In this document: in pieces, positions 52,798 to 63,843 of the stretch | Position numbering within the stretch: the stretch's first letter is position 1 | Layout: each line of letters begins with the position of its first letter | The notes under the pieces: model-generated | Seen by the model: only the letters and a program-made list of their open reading frames with translations | What the model was told of the DNA's origin: nothing | Databases searched by the model: none | Position numbers and translations under genes: made by a program | Assembly (NCBI GenBank): GCA_029990175.1 | Contig: JARKIP010000049.1 | Span: 8,968,001-9,032,000, forward strand | Reading direction: 5' to 3' | DNA from: Petunia secreta | Taxonomy: Eukaryota > Streptophyta > Magnoliopsida > Solanales > Solanaceae | Length of the DNA: 64,000 nucleotides

Positions 52798-52840
52798 TGA
52801 GCCTCATGTTCCAATTGTTCATCTTATTTTAGCTCAAAAA

Positions 52841-52939
52841 GAATGATGTAATCGGAGAAAAATGAGATTTTTTTGCAGGATGGTTGCCCATCTCTGGTAT
52901 GCCAAGGATTTCTTATTTGTTCTAATCAACAGCCCTTTT
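52841..52939 (+). ncRNA. PK-G structured RNA
   Basis: S1 GATGTAATCGGAGA with TCTCTGGTATGCC; S2 AGGATGGTTG with CAACAGCCCT. Confidence 0.55.
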
Positions 52940-53087
52940 GATATGTGTGTGTGTGTTTGGATCTACATATTTATTATGTCTGTTTATGTATCTGCTACTA
53001 CTATAGTCTCCTCCTGCTTGGCTGCTTTTCCACGCATTTAAACAGCAAAAGCATACAACAAAGAAATGAAAAAGGGAATAAAATGAT

Positions 53088-53239
53088 GGGGCTGTGATGA
53101 TGATTTTTTAAAAGTAAATGTAATCAGGCATTGTAGTAGAGGCCTGTATCTTGGTGGGGCGACCGTGAATACTCGGTTTGCAGCCATGGCAGTGTCGAAG
53201 AACTTCATATGCCTGAGATCAATTGCTGATCTGATCCTC
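53088..53239 (+). ncRNA. LCD-B RNA
   Basis: GGGGC 53088-53092, C box GTGATGA 53094-53100, D box CTGA 53213-53216. The upper hairpin is degraded (CGTGAATACTCGG). Confidence 0.55.
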
Positions 53240-53286
53240 GTAGAGAAAGTGATCAAAGTAGTCCAAAATGTATTGGGGTTGCTTTA

Positions 53287-53509
53287 TTTATTTATTTATT
53301 TTTTTTTTATTAGAGAAACGACGCCAGCCGCAACCAAGGGATGAGAACGATCCTCTACGGCTCCATGACCCAAAGGGCTATGGGGGCTGTTAATCACGCT
53401 ATGGTCAATTGGTCGTAGTTCATCCACCAGACTTGGTTTCTGGTCTCCTTAGAACTCAAGGATACAGTGGTACGAGCCTATAGAACAGATCCTGTTCAAG
53501 TAAGGTCGT
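53287..53509 (-). pseudogene. U3: U3 snoRNA retrocopy
   Basis: The minus strand from 53509 reads ACGACCTTACTTGAACAGG, then TGTTCTATAGGCTCGTACC, matching the 5' domain and box A region of plant U3. GGTGGATGAACTACGACC and ATGGAGCCGTAGAGGATCG follow. The copy (about 198 nt, 53509-53312) ends in an A-rich tail (53311-53287) and is flanked by TTGAGGTTGCTTTA (53510-53523) and TTGGGGTTGCTTTA (53273-53286), a target duplication differing at one base. No USE or TATA of plant U3 promoters lies upstream, so it is probably a silent retrotransposed copy. Confidence 0.85.
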
Positions 53510-53568
53510 TTGAGGTTGCTTTAATTTGGTTCTTCATATATTGCTCTTTAAAGTATAGTCCTTGTGAA

Positions 53569-53662
53569 GAATGAGCAAACAGAGAGAAGAATGGATTTCG
53601 TAGAGGGTGGTTGCCCCTCTGACTGGCCTATGATTTCTCCATCAACTGAACCAACAACCCTC
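53569..53662 (+). ncRNA. PK-H structured RNA
   Basis: S1 GAGCAAACAGAGAG arm is altered; S2 GAGGGTGGTTG with CAACAACCCTC intact. Confidence 0.55.
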
Positions 53663-53813
53663 TCTATATGAAAGAAAAAAGAAAAAAAAATGAATATCTG
53701 TTGCCATTGCCTCTGGTGGTGGTAATGTGACGCTGATAATAGTACTACTCCAATTTATGTATCTCGTGGCATTATCCAAACGGGCTCTTATGGAAAAGTT
53801 TCCATTTTTAAAA

Positions 53814-53991
53814 GAGGCAGTGATGATATTGCTAATCTGGGATGATGGGGCATGGAGAATCACTCGCATCTTGGCAGGGCAAACCTGGATTGTTGTGATG
53901 TTGAGGCTTCTCTTTCACATGCAACCGGTTCTTATTGCAGCCATGGCGTTGTCGCCTTCTCTTTGCCCTCATTTTTCACAATCTGAGCCTC
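53814..53991 (+). ncRNA. LCD-A' RNA
   Basis: GAGGC 53814-53818, C box GTGATGA 53820-53826, D box CTGA 53983-53986, GCCTC 53987-53991. Confidence 0.7.
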
Positions 53992-54123
53992 AATATTCCA
54001 ACTAGTCATTGTGGATTTTCTTGGGGAGCCAATATGTAAAAACTGTTGTTGAAAGAGCCAGAATGTCCTATTTCTGTAAGTTACTTGCTGAAGTATCCTA
54101 TTTTTGTAAATCTCCCAATGGAA

Positions 54124-54222
54124 GTGGGTGGTGTAGTTTAAAGGCCCGTATCTTGGCAGGGCTACCCGGATTACAGGGTTTGCAGCCATGGCGGTTTCAA
54201 AGTTTTTCATGCCTGGGAATGG
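54124..54222 (+). pseudogene. LCD-B without C box
   Basis: CTTGGCAGGGCTACCC with GGGTTTGCAGCCATGG; D position CTGG. Same A'-to-B fusion as 46406-46819. Confidence 0.45.
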
Positions 54223-54451
54223 GAGATCGGTCCTCAAATTCTGGTAAGATCAGCTGCAAATTTCGATTTCACATTTTGCTTTGTATTTTCGGTTGATATA
54301 ATATCATATATGGACTGAAAATAGTTATAACCCCTTATATTGCTCGAATGCTGAAGAGCAATGGACTGACTATTAGATTTTTTTCCTTTATCATTTTACT
54401 TTTTATTTGGTCTTATGGAATTTGAAGGCTTTTTCTTTGATGGGTCAATGT

Positions 54452-54945
54452 TCTTTTTTTGAGAAAGGTAACAATTTATTCAACAATCACCAACAAAGGT
54501 GTTGGCATCCATATTTACAAAATTGGTAACCTTGATCAGTCTACAAGGTATCAAAAAAATCTACTAATGTTTCAGCATCTTCTAAATAGCTTTCCTTACA
54601 CCAAAAATAAAAAAGCATAATACAATTCAGCTTAATCTGTAGAATTGAACTGGACTTATCTTCAAAACACCTGGCATTTCGTTCTTTCCATATTGTCCAC
54701 CAAATATATGCCAGAACCATACTCCACCATTTCTTTTCTCTAATTCCTCTAGCAGCATTCTTCCAACATTTGAGTAAATCACAAGTACTGTGCGGCATAA
54801 CCCAACTCATTCCAGCCAGAGCAAAAAAAAGTTACCACAAAACTTCAGTAAATTTGCAATGCAGAAAAAGATGACTGTTAGTTTCAGCTGCTTCTTTGCA
54901 AAGAAAACATCTTGATATCAGTTGAATACCCGTCTTATAGTTTGG
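54452..54945 (-). mobile_element. LINE 3' fragment
   Basis: A minus-strand frame (54810-54541) encodes IWWTIWKERNARCFED, typical of the zinc-binding C-terminal domain of plant L1-type LINE polyproteins. Upstream a second stretch reads CFLCKEAAETNSHLFLHC, interrupted by a stop. A T run at the left end is the A tail on the minus strand. 5'-truncated. The empty counterpart is 47066-47090. Confidence 0.75.
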
Positions 54946-55416
54946 ATTCCATAATTGAGCATTTTTCTCCATGACAAAGGAGAAATACTTATCCTTGTGT
55001 GTTTTTTTTAATGATAAACTGATAAAAAATTATATGCATCTCACTTATCAGATGCCTTGTGCTAATCTATTTGCTATATGCATTGACTGCAATCTTTTAT
55101 TCATTCTGATTTTCTATTTAATGTTTCTATGTAGGAACTACAATATTGCATATGCTCCTGAAACTTTACTTTTTGCCTGTGAACTAGGGTTGGGAGGACA
55201 AAGGAGGGGAAAACTGAAAAGACGAAAGAAAATTTGTCTAAAAGTAAACATGAAATTGAGTGCAGAAGGCCAGAAGTGGAATCACTTTGCTGCCCTTGAA
55301 CCTTAAATACTTGGGACTTGGGGGATCTTCTCACCCAATTGTCCTCTAAAACGGGTACACTGGGATGTTAGAAAAGTGTCCTAAAATGGTCTAATGGAAG
55401 TTCAGCCTGGTATGAA

Positions 55417-55512
55417 GAATGAGGCCAACAGGGAGAGAAAGGAATTTCTTAGAGGGTGGTTGCCATCTCTGGTTGGCCTATGATTTCTCCTTTAACCTAA
55501 CCAACAACCCTC
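55417..55512 (+). ncRNA. PK-H structured RNA
   Basis: S1 AGGCCAACAGGGAGAG with TCTCTGGTTGGCCT; S2 GAGGGTGGTTG with CAACAACCCTC. Confidence 0.65.
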
Positions 55513-55738
55513 TTCATAACTGGAACAACCAATTTTATTTATTTACATTGCCTGCTATGATGGTGATGTGATTGAGGTAGCTGTAGTACTGTTTAATAAT
55601 CTGTTTGGCTAAGCTTTGACCACAAGTTTTTGGTCAAAACATCCACACATCTAAAGGTTCCATTTGTTCTATGAGAACTTTTGTTGAAATTGTCCAAACG
55701 CCTACTAAGAAATTACACAAAAGTTCCCATTTTTGAAA

Positions 55739-55926
55739 AAGGCAGTGATGATATTGCTAACTGGGCTGGTGTTTGGGGCATAGAGACAATCTGATCCATA
55801 TCTTGGCAGGGCAAACCCGGATTGTTTGTGATTGAGGCTTCTCTTTCACTTGCAACCGGTACTTTTTGCAGCCATGGCGTTGTCACCTTCTCTTTGCCCT
55901 AATCACTTTTTGCAGATCTGAGCCTC
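55739..55926 (+). ncRNA. LCD-A' RNA
   Basis: Stem AAGGC, C box GTGATGA 55745-55751, D box CTGA 55918-55921, GCCTC 55922-55926. Confidence 0.65.
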
Positions 55927-56097
55927 AATTTCCAATAGTTCGTAGGGACATTCAAGAACTCAAAAGCCACCATGTTATTTCTTTCTTAATATCAGCTGAA
56001 CTGATGTGTTATGCTGTTGTTGCTGCTGCTGCAATCTTCTTCTGTTTCTGTTTTATGAACCAAACAGCAACATCTATTTCAGAACAAGGAGAATTTA

Positions 56098-56244
56098 TGG
56101 CTATGATGATTGAGCTTTTCTCTTTAGCAATGTGTTGGGCATTTTGATGATAAGAGCCATATCATGGCGAGGTAACCTTCAGAGGTTGCAGCCATGGCGG
56201 TTTCTGAAAAACACAATGCCTGCTTAAATTTAAATCTGAGCCTC
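56098..56244 (+). ncRNA. LCD-E RNA
   Basis: C box ATGATGA 56103-56109, CATGGCGAGGTAACC with GGTTGCAGCCATGGCGG, D box CTGA 56236-56239, GCCTC 56240-56244. Confidence 0.6.
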
Positions 56245-56369
56245 TATGTACATGATGCATGTGTATATTCTCTGCTTATTACATACATACACACAAGAAC
56301 TTGAGAGCTATAAAGTGAAGGACCCTTGAACTCTTGATTTAAGTAAATGATCCTCCTATTTCTTTTGCA

Positions 56370-56507
56370 ATATATGGGCATGGCAACTTTTGGGGATCTT
56401 TTGAGACATGGGAACTAATTTGGTTTCTGTCTCACAAGAAAGGCTCCTTAAACTTGCAGCCATGGCAGGGTTTAGCTTATGTCTGAGGAAAGGTGAATCT
56501 GAGCCTT
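56370..56507 (+). pseudogene. LCD-F without C box
   Basis: GGCATGGCAAC and CTTGCAGCCATGGC arms, D box CTGA 56499-56502, GCCTT; no C box upstream. Confidence 0.5.
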
Positions 56508-56539
56508 CCCCACTTTGATTATATCTTTGTGTTCAAAGA

Positions 56540-56666
56540 GTGGGGCTTTTTATGGAACTCGAGAAAGGTTGAGATTTTGTTAGAGTGGTTGCTCTCTTTC
56601 TCTGAGGTTCAATTTAGCCAATCAGTTTTCTGTTGCAAAGAGAAATATTAACAGCCTTTCCATCCA
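56540..56666 (+). ncRNA. PK-E structured RNA
   Basis: S1 GAACTCGAGAAAG with CTTTCTCTGAGGTTC, 13 pairs with two single bulges, covarying with the 38850 copy. S2 GAGTGGTTG with a TTAACAGCC arm, partly paired. Confidence 0.6.
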
Positions 56667-56723
56667 GAAAAATGGATGATTTACAGAAATATGACACTTT
56701 AGCACCATTGTTACACTTCTAGT

Positions 56724-56776
56724 GAGGCAATGATGATATTCTCCATTAAGCTTGTTCCTATAGTTATCTGAGCCTT
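56724..56776 (+). pseudogene. LCD-C with internal deletion
   Basis: GAGGC, C box ATGATGA 56730-56736, D box CTGA 56768-56771 and GCCTT within 53 nt: the internal hairpin is gone. Confidence 0.5.
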
Positions 56777-57257
56777 AAGTCATCTTTTTAAACTGTGTGT
56801 GTGTTTAACCACCACTTCGAATTAAAAGGCCTTACTTCCTCACCTTCCAGTTTGATCTAACTCTGGATTGAAATGAATTCTATGCTTACGCTATTCCACT
56901 ACTCCTCCTCCTCCCTTACTAGCACCTATAAACCAAAATTATTGATGAACATATGGCACTACATCATCCAACAATGGAAAAATTATGCCTGAGTGAGGCT
57001 TGGCACCCTTATTAAGTTGCAGGTTTGCATCTTAGCTGTGTGATTTTCTCTGCAATCTTTGTCGGAAACGTAGATGACAATCAGATAGAAGTCTTGTGCT
57101 ATGATGAAAATAGATACAACTCTTGATCTAAATTAAGAATTTATTTGAGTTGAATCCAGATGGTGAGGCAACAGGATGCTGGATTTTATCAAATGGCCTT
57201 GCTTGGGATCTGTCTTCTGGATTGAACAATACAATGCATTTCATAGTGAAGCTAGCG

Positions 57258-57426
57258 ATAATTCATGGCCTGGCTTGGCAAGACAATTTGGAAGTTCAGT
57301 GAAGGAGGATGTTAAATAAAATGTGATTCTTATCATGGTTTCTTAGAAGACAACAGATGATTGCAGCAATGGCAGTGTTAACTCTGCTCCTTCCTTTGTT
57401 GTTTAAATGGTGAAATTCTGATCCTC
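57258..57426 (+). pseudogene. LCD-D 3' part
   Basis: CTTGGCAAGACAAT and GATTGCAGCAATGG arms with D box CTGA 57418-57421 and TCCTC; the C-box end is replaced by 56.8-57.2 kb flank sequence. Confidence 0.5.
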
Positions 57427-57587
57427 ACCTGAACGTTCATTTACATGTTTTGCCAAGTCTTCCTAAGAATGGTTTGATCCAAAAGATTGATTTTGCAGCT
57501 GGCTGAGAATCAGAGACCTCGCATGGTCCGACTCTTGGATGTCTCATGAATATTGTGCGACTGCTCTGTTATCATTGTTCAGCAACC

Positions 57588-57742
57588 ATGGCAGAGAAGG
57601 TAGTTAACTATCAGAATGGGCTCGACGCCAAGCTGAGAAGTCAAGGAAACAAATGAATGAAAGGACGAACAGGGCCAAGCAGATCTACAGTGTGAATAAG
57701 ACCTAGGCTGGAGATGCTGCTAAGTCTGGAAAGAAGAAATGA
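57588..57742 (+). pseudogene. RPS24 relic ending locus IV
   Basis: ATGGCAGAGAAG encodes MAEK, the plant S24 start, then VV and a jump to NGLDAK. After a 1-base loss the Lys/Arg-rich tail (KQMNERTNRAKQI) and AGDAAKSGKKK remain, with a stop in between. The literal frame is only 22 codons. Of the relics this keeps the clearest C-terminal coding sequence. Confidence 0.85.
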
Positions 57743-57799
57743 GGTAATCTGTGACGCAACATATCTTTAGGTGACAATTGTATTGTGCTTTACTAGCCA

Positions 57800-59340
57800 G
57801 TTATGAGGTGTTTTTCTCTATTTTTGCTAATTCAGTTTTGCTAAGAACAGCATCATGAGAGGTCTCTGAGCAGCAGATTATTCTCATGTTATTTAGATGT
57901 TATCGTTATGAGAGAATCATGTTTCAGCTGATGTTTGGATGCCAAAACTTCAATTCTGAAAGGGAAATAATTAAAATGTGGATACTGAAGAGCAAAGCAC
58001 AAGGTTTAGTGTGTAGAAGATAACTTGAAGTTGGATTTTCACAAAAACCTGTGCGACCATCTTTTCCAAATGTATCACTAAAAACTAGCTTACGAATATT
58101 TTTTTCTAGAGCAGAAGTGCATTGCCTTTCATTTACCTATTAGTTCATTTATTTATGTTCGAATATCACTATTTGATGCAACTACATGGTTAATTTTACT
58201 ATTCACGGACCCTCCCTGTTGTTTTTGGTCTTCATTATTTATTCCCTCTCCGTTCTACTATTTCAAGGGTCGAACAAATTATGTTTGATCACATGTCTTA
58301 CAAATATTTTCTAACTATTTTGAATTGTTAACTATTGTGACTTATGGTATTTTTCATGTAGTTTCTAAATATGTAAGTTTTATTTAAAAAAGTTCAAAAA
58401 TTCGATGTGTAAGTTTCCGTTGAAAATTAATCAATTTGACCTTCGTACTTTACAAAAGTTCATTCTTTTTTAAACAGAGGGTATTTTAATAGGTGTCGGT
58501 CTCCTTTATGCATCATTATAGATGCCATGATCCAATAAATGTGCATTCGGAGATGGATAAAATAGCTTCTTGGCCTTGCACACTCAAATGTTTTATTTCT
58601 CAAAGTCATAGCGAACAAGTAAATAATGAATGGCCTAACGAAATCACTAAATGCAATTGTCCATCCTTTCATTTGATCAAAGTCTAAGATATTACTACTT
58701 ACTACTAGAGAAGATTAACGATAAGGAAACTTGAACCACAACAAAAGCTGAAAGTATAGGTTATCTAAAAATGTTGTTAGAGTAAACTCACTCAATCAGT
58801 ATCTTCACTCTAATCGAACTTATTTTACCCCTATTAGTTACTCCGATTACGACAAACCAAATTGAAAATTATCATGAGACATGACGAGCTCTTTTTGTTT
58901 GTGATGTCTATTTATCCAATGACTGAAATCCTGACATATGTATTTGTATTGGTAGAAGAATGTATGTACTTCAAGAGCTACTAGAGTCCCATGCTGCTTC
59001 ATGTCGACCAACTTTTATGAAATTTGGACCACAATCAGAGAGATTTGATTATTAGTGTCGCTATTAAATTTGAGAATGCATTTGTGTCATGTTTGATTGG
59101 TAGAATTAGTTAAAATGGAATAATTTTTTTTATTAAATTTACGGTATTATTCTATCCATATATAAAATGGGATTATAATTGATTATTATAATAAAATAAT
59201 TATAATCCAAAATTTGTGGATGTCCCTACTTTTTAGTCAAACCAGGCGACTCCTTAACATGTTGAGATACATTTGAGCCACAGTAAAGGAGGAAAAAGGA
59301 AAATGAAAAAGAAATATGTGGAGAGATAATATTCCCAAAT
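57800..59340. other. Spacer between array and TIL gene
   Basis: No gene recognised. A Stowaway-like pair of ends (CCCTCTCCGTTC near 58245 and AACAGAGGGTA near 58475) suggests another MITE. Confidence 0.3.
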
Positions 59341-59342
59341 AG

Positions 59343-59565
59343 TACTCCCTCCTTTTAAAAAAAATGCACCTTTTTTTTTCGTCTGTTTAAAAAAATACGA
59401 CTTCTTTCTAAATTTGAAAATAAATTTTTATTTTTATAGATTTGTAGCCACACAATATTTATAATTTATTTTATACCATAAATTTTAAAAATATTTTATT
59501 TTTTATTAAACTCCGTACAGAATCAAATAAATTCTATCATATTTAGGACCGGGAGAGTAATATTT
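59343..59565. mobile_element. Stowaway-like MITE in TIL upstream region
   Basis: TACTCCCTCCTTTT at the left and, inverted, TTACTCTCCCGGTCC at the right. It ends about 70 bp before the TATA box of the lipocalin gene. Confidence 0.5.
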
Positions 59566-59630
59566 TGCTTCAACCTAAGGTCCAAAATTATCCACGTCTC
59601 TCCCCATAACATGCATTTTCACCATCTCCT

Positions 59631-59640
59631 TTTATATACC
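59631..59640 (+). promoter_or_regulatory. TATA box of TIL gene
   Basis: TTTATATACC about 140 bp before the ATG. An ACGT core (TCCACGTCTC) lies about 40 bp further upstream. Confidence 0.6.
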
Positions 59641-59780
59641 CGTTCACTGACCCTCAATAAAACACCATAATCAAGAAACCAAAAAATCCTAAAAAGCAAA
59701 GAAACCCACCCCACAAAAAGATCTCAAACACCCTTTTCAACCAAACCCCAACAAATTCTTGAAAACACCATTTTGCAAAA

Positions 59781-61199
59781 ATGGCCACAAAAGTAATGGA
59801 AGTTGTAAAGAATCTTGATGTACAAAAGTACATGGGAAGATGGTATGAAATAGCTTCATTCCCATCAAGATTTCAGCCAAGAAATGGTGAAAACACAAGG
59901 GCTACGTACACTTTAAACGAAGATGGAACAGTGCATGTGTTGAATGAGACATGGACAAATGGTGAAAGAGGGTATATTGAAGGCACTGCTTATAAGGCTG
60001 ATCCTAAAAGTGATGAGGCCAAACTTAAAGTCAAGTTTTATGTACCACCTTTCTTGCCTATTATTCCTGTTGTTGGTGATTATTGGGTTTTGTCCATTGA
60101 TGATAAATATCAATATGCTTTGATTGGTCAGCCTAGTAGAAGCTATCTTTGGGTAAGTTAATTCCCTATTTGTTTTTTAATGTTTATAATTATTGTAATT
60201 CCCATTTGATGTGAAAATTGGATGCTTTTAATAAGTAGATGTAAAATCATGATAACCATGGTGTTTAGGCCAGCTTGTGCGCACCTCGGATATTGAACTG
60301 GAAAATGGGGAAATCCATTTTGATTTTTTTTTCCTCAAAACAAAGGATAGTGATCATTAAGTATCTCTTTGCATTGATTGGTATTAACAAATATTGTCAC
60401 ATTCTGCCAAGATATGCACATGCTCTTTGAAATTCAGAGGTTGAAATGGAAATGTGAGAAAGCAATTTGAAATTTAACCTCTCCTCCTCTCCCTCACAAA
60501 AAAATTGGGAGAAAATCCCTCCTAATCTGTATCTGTATGTTCCATGTATTTCATTCGGATTTGACGAACATTGAGACTGGCATCCGATGACTTGAGTCTA
60601 TGCACATTCTGTTTTTCTTGTCTTAGTTATGTTGATCTGCTCACAATTGTAGGTTGTAGCTTTCTTGAGTAGTTATGAAGTCTGATAGTTTAGCTCTTCC
60701 TAGTCTGTGATACCTTATTGCTTGAAACAATAAGGGTACTAGTACTTGTTTATTATTTCTGGCATCTCAATTTTACAGTTTGTGATCAAATTTCCTGAAT
60801 GATCTTGGCATTGATATTAGGCATTGTTCTTCCGCACCCAATTTCTGAACTTTTGTTCCATGTAATGTGAAAATATCTGTAGTATTAGTTACAGGGAAAC
60901 CATATATCTTTTTCAATCCATCAGTTTGTTGGTATTGATCTGCATAGATCTTTTTAAAAGGATTCTTGTTTCCAGCTTAACAAAATGTAACTGCCATTGC
61001 TTGTTGGCAGGTATTATGTAGGCAGACATCTCTTGATGAGGGGACTTACAACGAGCTTGTTGAGAAGGCTAAAGAAGAAGGCTACGATGTGAGTAAGCTC
61101 CACAAGACACCACAGTCTGATCGCCCACCAGAAAGTGAAGAGGCCCTCAAGGACGACACTAAAGGAATTTGGTGGATCAAATCAATCCTAGGAAAGTAG
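59781..61199 (+). CDS. TIL: Temperature-induced lipocalin, two exons
   Basis: Exons 59781-60152 and 61011-61199 join in phase 0 (donor GTAAGT, acceptor TTGGCAG) to give 186 residues, the usual length of plant TIL. Visible motifs: lipocalin G-x-W region YMGRWYEIA (17-25), second conserved region GDYWVLSID (99-107), and the Pro-rich hydrophobic loop FYVPPFLPIIPV (86-97) thought to contact membranes. No signal peptide. The C-terminus ends in ILGK. TIL proteins are plasma-membrane-associated lipocalins that protect against heat, cold, salt and oxidative damage. The protein looks intact. The ATG is the first after the TATA box. The neighbour YKT6-like gene is convergent. Confidence 0.95.
60153..61010 (+). 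other. TIL intron
   Basis: 858 bp, GT-AG, AT-rich, nothing else recognised in it. Confidence 0.9.
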
Positions 61200-62640
61200 T
61201 CAAAGGCAGTCTAATGGTAAAAAGCACCCAAAAGTACCAATGATGAGTGTTTATAACAGTGTCTTGTGTTGATCCTTAAATGCTTAAGCTCAAGTATTAT
61301 GAAGTCTTTGCCTCTGGAACCTTGTAAAGATGATAGTATTAAGTCTGTGGTTTGCATTTGATTTCTGTGTGAAATGTTGATTCTTTACGTTTTCTTTGAC
61401 ATGAACTTTCTGGGATGCAAACAAACTAAAATTGATGTTTCTTTGACATGAAGTTTCTTGAATACAAACAAACAAACTGGGATTTCATATCAGTCACTGT
61501 TATTGGTGACTTAGTATTGAAGCATTAAAGCCTGGGACCATATGTTTGTCCGCAGCTGTGAGTTGGACATTTGGTTTGCGGTGCACTCATTGTGTTCAAG
61601 TGCATTTGGCTTGAACGTTTAATTCTTTACTGTAAATAAAAACTTAGAAAATGCATTTTCATATTATGTTGGAACACATTGTCAAGAAGAAATAGAAGCA
61701 TTATTTTCTTTACTTAGAAATCTAATGGGAATCACATTCAGAGAAAAGAAGCTATTAGAAGGTCCTTTGCGTGCTGGTTTATTGTGACTTGAGAGACAAG
61801 TATAAGGTTTTGACCAAAAGCACATGCATGTTTAATGGTTAATTACAAGCCATTAGGGTGTTTTTTGCCCCTAGTCATGTTTAGCTGATTCTTGTCTTGA
61901 GAATAATTGAATATCATATTAAGTCTGAGATATAGGTTGTCATCGACTCTTTTAAAAAACAATACTACTTCTTCGTCTTAGTATATAGTATGATGTTACT
62001 GTTTAATGAGTTAAATACTGTAACATTCTTTTTTACCACTAGTTACTAAACCACATTTTGATTTCATTGAAAGAATAGACTTAATGAAGTACGTTCACAT
62101 TACATGGAGTTAAGATGTTTGACCCTTGTACTCAAAACTTTGTCCTTCATATTAGTATAGGGAATAATCTTTCGTTCACTAGCCCTATACGTGAAGTTGT
62201 CTATAGTTTCAAAACTTACCGGGAAGTGACAAAGTGATATGCCATAGATTAAGATTTTAAAACTGATTCATTCTTCTATGTTTCTTAAAAGGACAGAGTG
62301 CACCTCAGATTTAGCAGGAAACTTGTACGTCTGAGTGACGGTATACATTCATGTTGGAACTACGATGAACAGGAAACTAGCAAGCACATTTTCAAAGGGC
62401 TGTACCAAAAGTTGAACATTTATAAGAGCTCTATTTCACATATTGAGATAACAATAACGGTTTCAAACAACGTTATCATTCTGAGATTGAGATCCTTCTC
62501 TTTCATTTGACACTCAGAAACAAGAGAACCAAAAGAATTTGACCTTACAGATATCACACAGATGATATAAGCACACAATTTCAGGCACTTGTTATATAAC
62601 ATAGAAACAAAGGTAATAACTTAATCCACAGCTGAACAGC
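61200..62640. other. TIL 3' region and intergenic
   Basis: Holds the TIL 3' UTR and, toward the right, probably the 3' UTR of the convergent YKT6-like gene. Small ORFs here are not convincing. Confidence 0.4.
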
Positions 62641-62660
62641 CTCATCTCTTCTGAACTCAT

Positions 62661-63843
62661 CTATAAAATTGTACAGCATTGGTTGGTTTTCTTTGCCTGC
62701 TTGTAGAACATCTGTATTGAATCACCAGCAGATAGTTAGTCAAACTGAATTGAAGATCATTATATCATCTGTAAGACTTGTACAGTGCTTGTAGTAATAG
62801 TAACAAGAATATAGACCAACAGCTGTAACAAGCACAGCTCACTGGTAAACGTGGAGAAGTTGAATGGAACAAGATAGAGGTCCTCAAGACAAGGTGCATA
62901 TATAACTAGAAAACTATTGGAGCATTATTTGTTTTACGCATAAGCACATTTATTAATACAAGAGAAATACCAAGAAGTTTCATTAAGCACTTTCCTCTCA
63001 CCCCAAGAGAATTTTTCAGAGAACGCATATTGACTTTACCAGAGAATAGACCAATACAGACACTCAATGATACCGGTTATCCTCATGCTTGACTGATGAC
63101 TCATTAAACCGGTCAAGTTTAGCTTATAAGTCCCTTTAATTTCTCCCAAACACAGAAATATCATCAGCGGCTCATTTATATCCTTTTTATGTCCACATTT
63201 TCACATACATCAAGTTCCCCTAACTTTAATCTGCTAGACGGAACCCATTCAACCATGAGAAAGTCTAGTTTCCATTTGTCATGGGGAAAGCTAAGGCCAA
63301 AAACAAGCAAATATGAGCCTGGAGGATGGGCAGGGATGAAAATAATCAATAACCTACAATAAGGGATAAACTACCACAGAAATGGTAGTTCAGTCTACAA
63401 CAGCAAGAGGTAATACTTCTAGTTCGTGGAACAAGAAGAAAATCCAAACAACTCAATACAATACTACAGGATCAAGGAGGAAAAGGAAACCCGAGAAAGG
63501 GGAAGTGAACTTAGCTGTCTACTTCTAAGGAATTCATCAGAACCAAAAGGAAATAAACTAGCAACAGCTAGCGTCAACAGAACTTAACATGCCTGAATGA
63601 AACAATTGTTCAAAAAGTTATAATGCCTGAATGATACATTTAACCACTTTCTGTGTTTTGAGTTTTATCCATAAAACAGTAAGGTGGAATGTGATTCATA
63701 TTTAAAAAGCTGTTAACAAGGGTGCTCTTCTGCAGATGCACGGATCACATAGGTACCTGTGAAGCAGCACTGAGATCTGAACTCTTCTCAACCAAACTGT
63801 CTAGCTTCTCACCTCGTTCTAAAACGCTGTCAATTGTCCTATG
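62661..63843 (-). CDS. YKT6: YKT6-type R-SNARE, last two coding exons
   Basis: The exon at 63843-63757 encodes HRTIDSVLERGEKLDSLVEK plus SSDLSAASQ, the R-SNARE motif with its central Arg. The exon at 62711-62661 encodes MFYKQAKKTNQCCTIL and a TAG stop. Both junctions are phase 0 with GT-AG ends (intron 63756-62712). The CC-T-I-L ending fits the prenylated and palmitoylated tail of YKT6, which replaces a transmembrane anchor; YKT6 acts in ER-Golgi, vacuolar and autophagic membrane fusion. The longin domain and upstream exons lie beyond the window, so the gene is partial here. Confidence 0.9.

Larger units (their letters stand above)
50218..57800 (+). other. RNA-array locus IV
   Basis: The most regular locus: H, A, G, B; H, A', G, B; H, A, G, B; H, A', B; H, A', E, F, PK-E, C, D, then RPS24 relic. 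Interrupted by SINE, U3 retrocopy and LINE. Confidence 0.6.

Noticed and set aside
54971..55306. 111-residue ORF just right of the LINE fragment
   Set aside because: No domain recognised, and the region is spacer of locus IV between an LCD-B remnant and PK-H.
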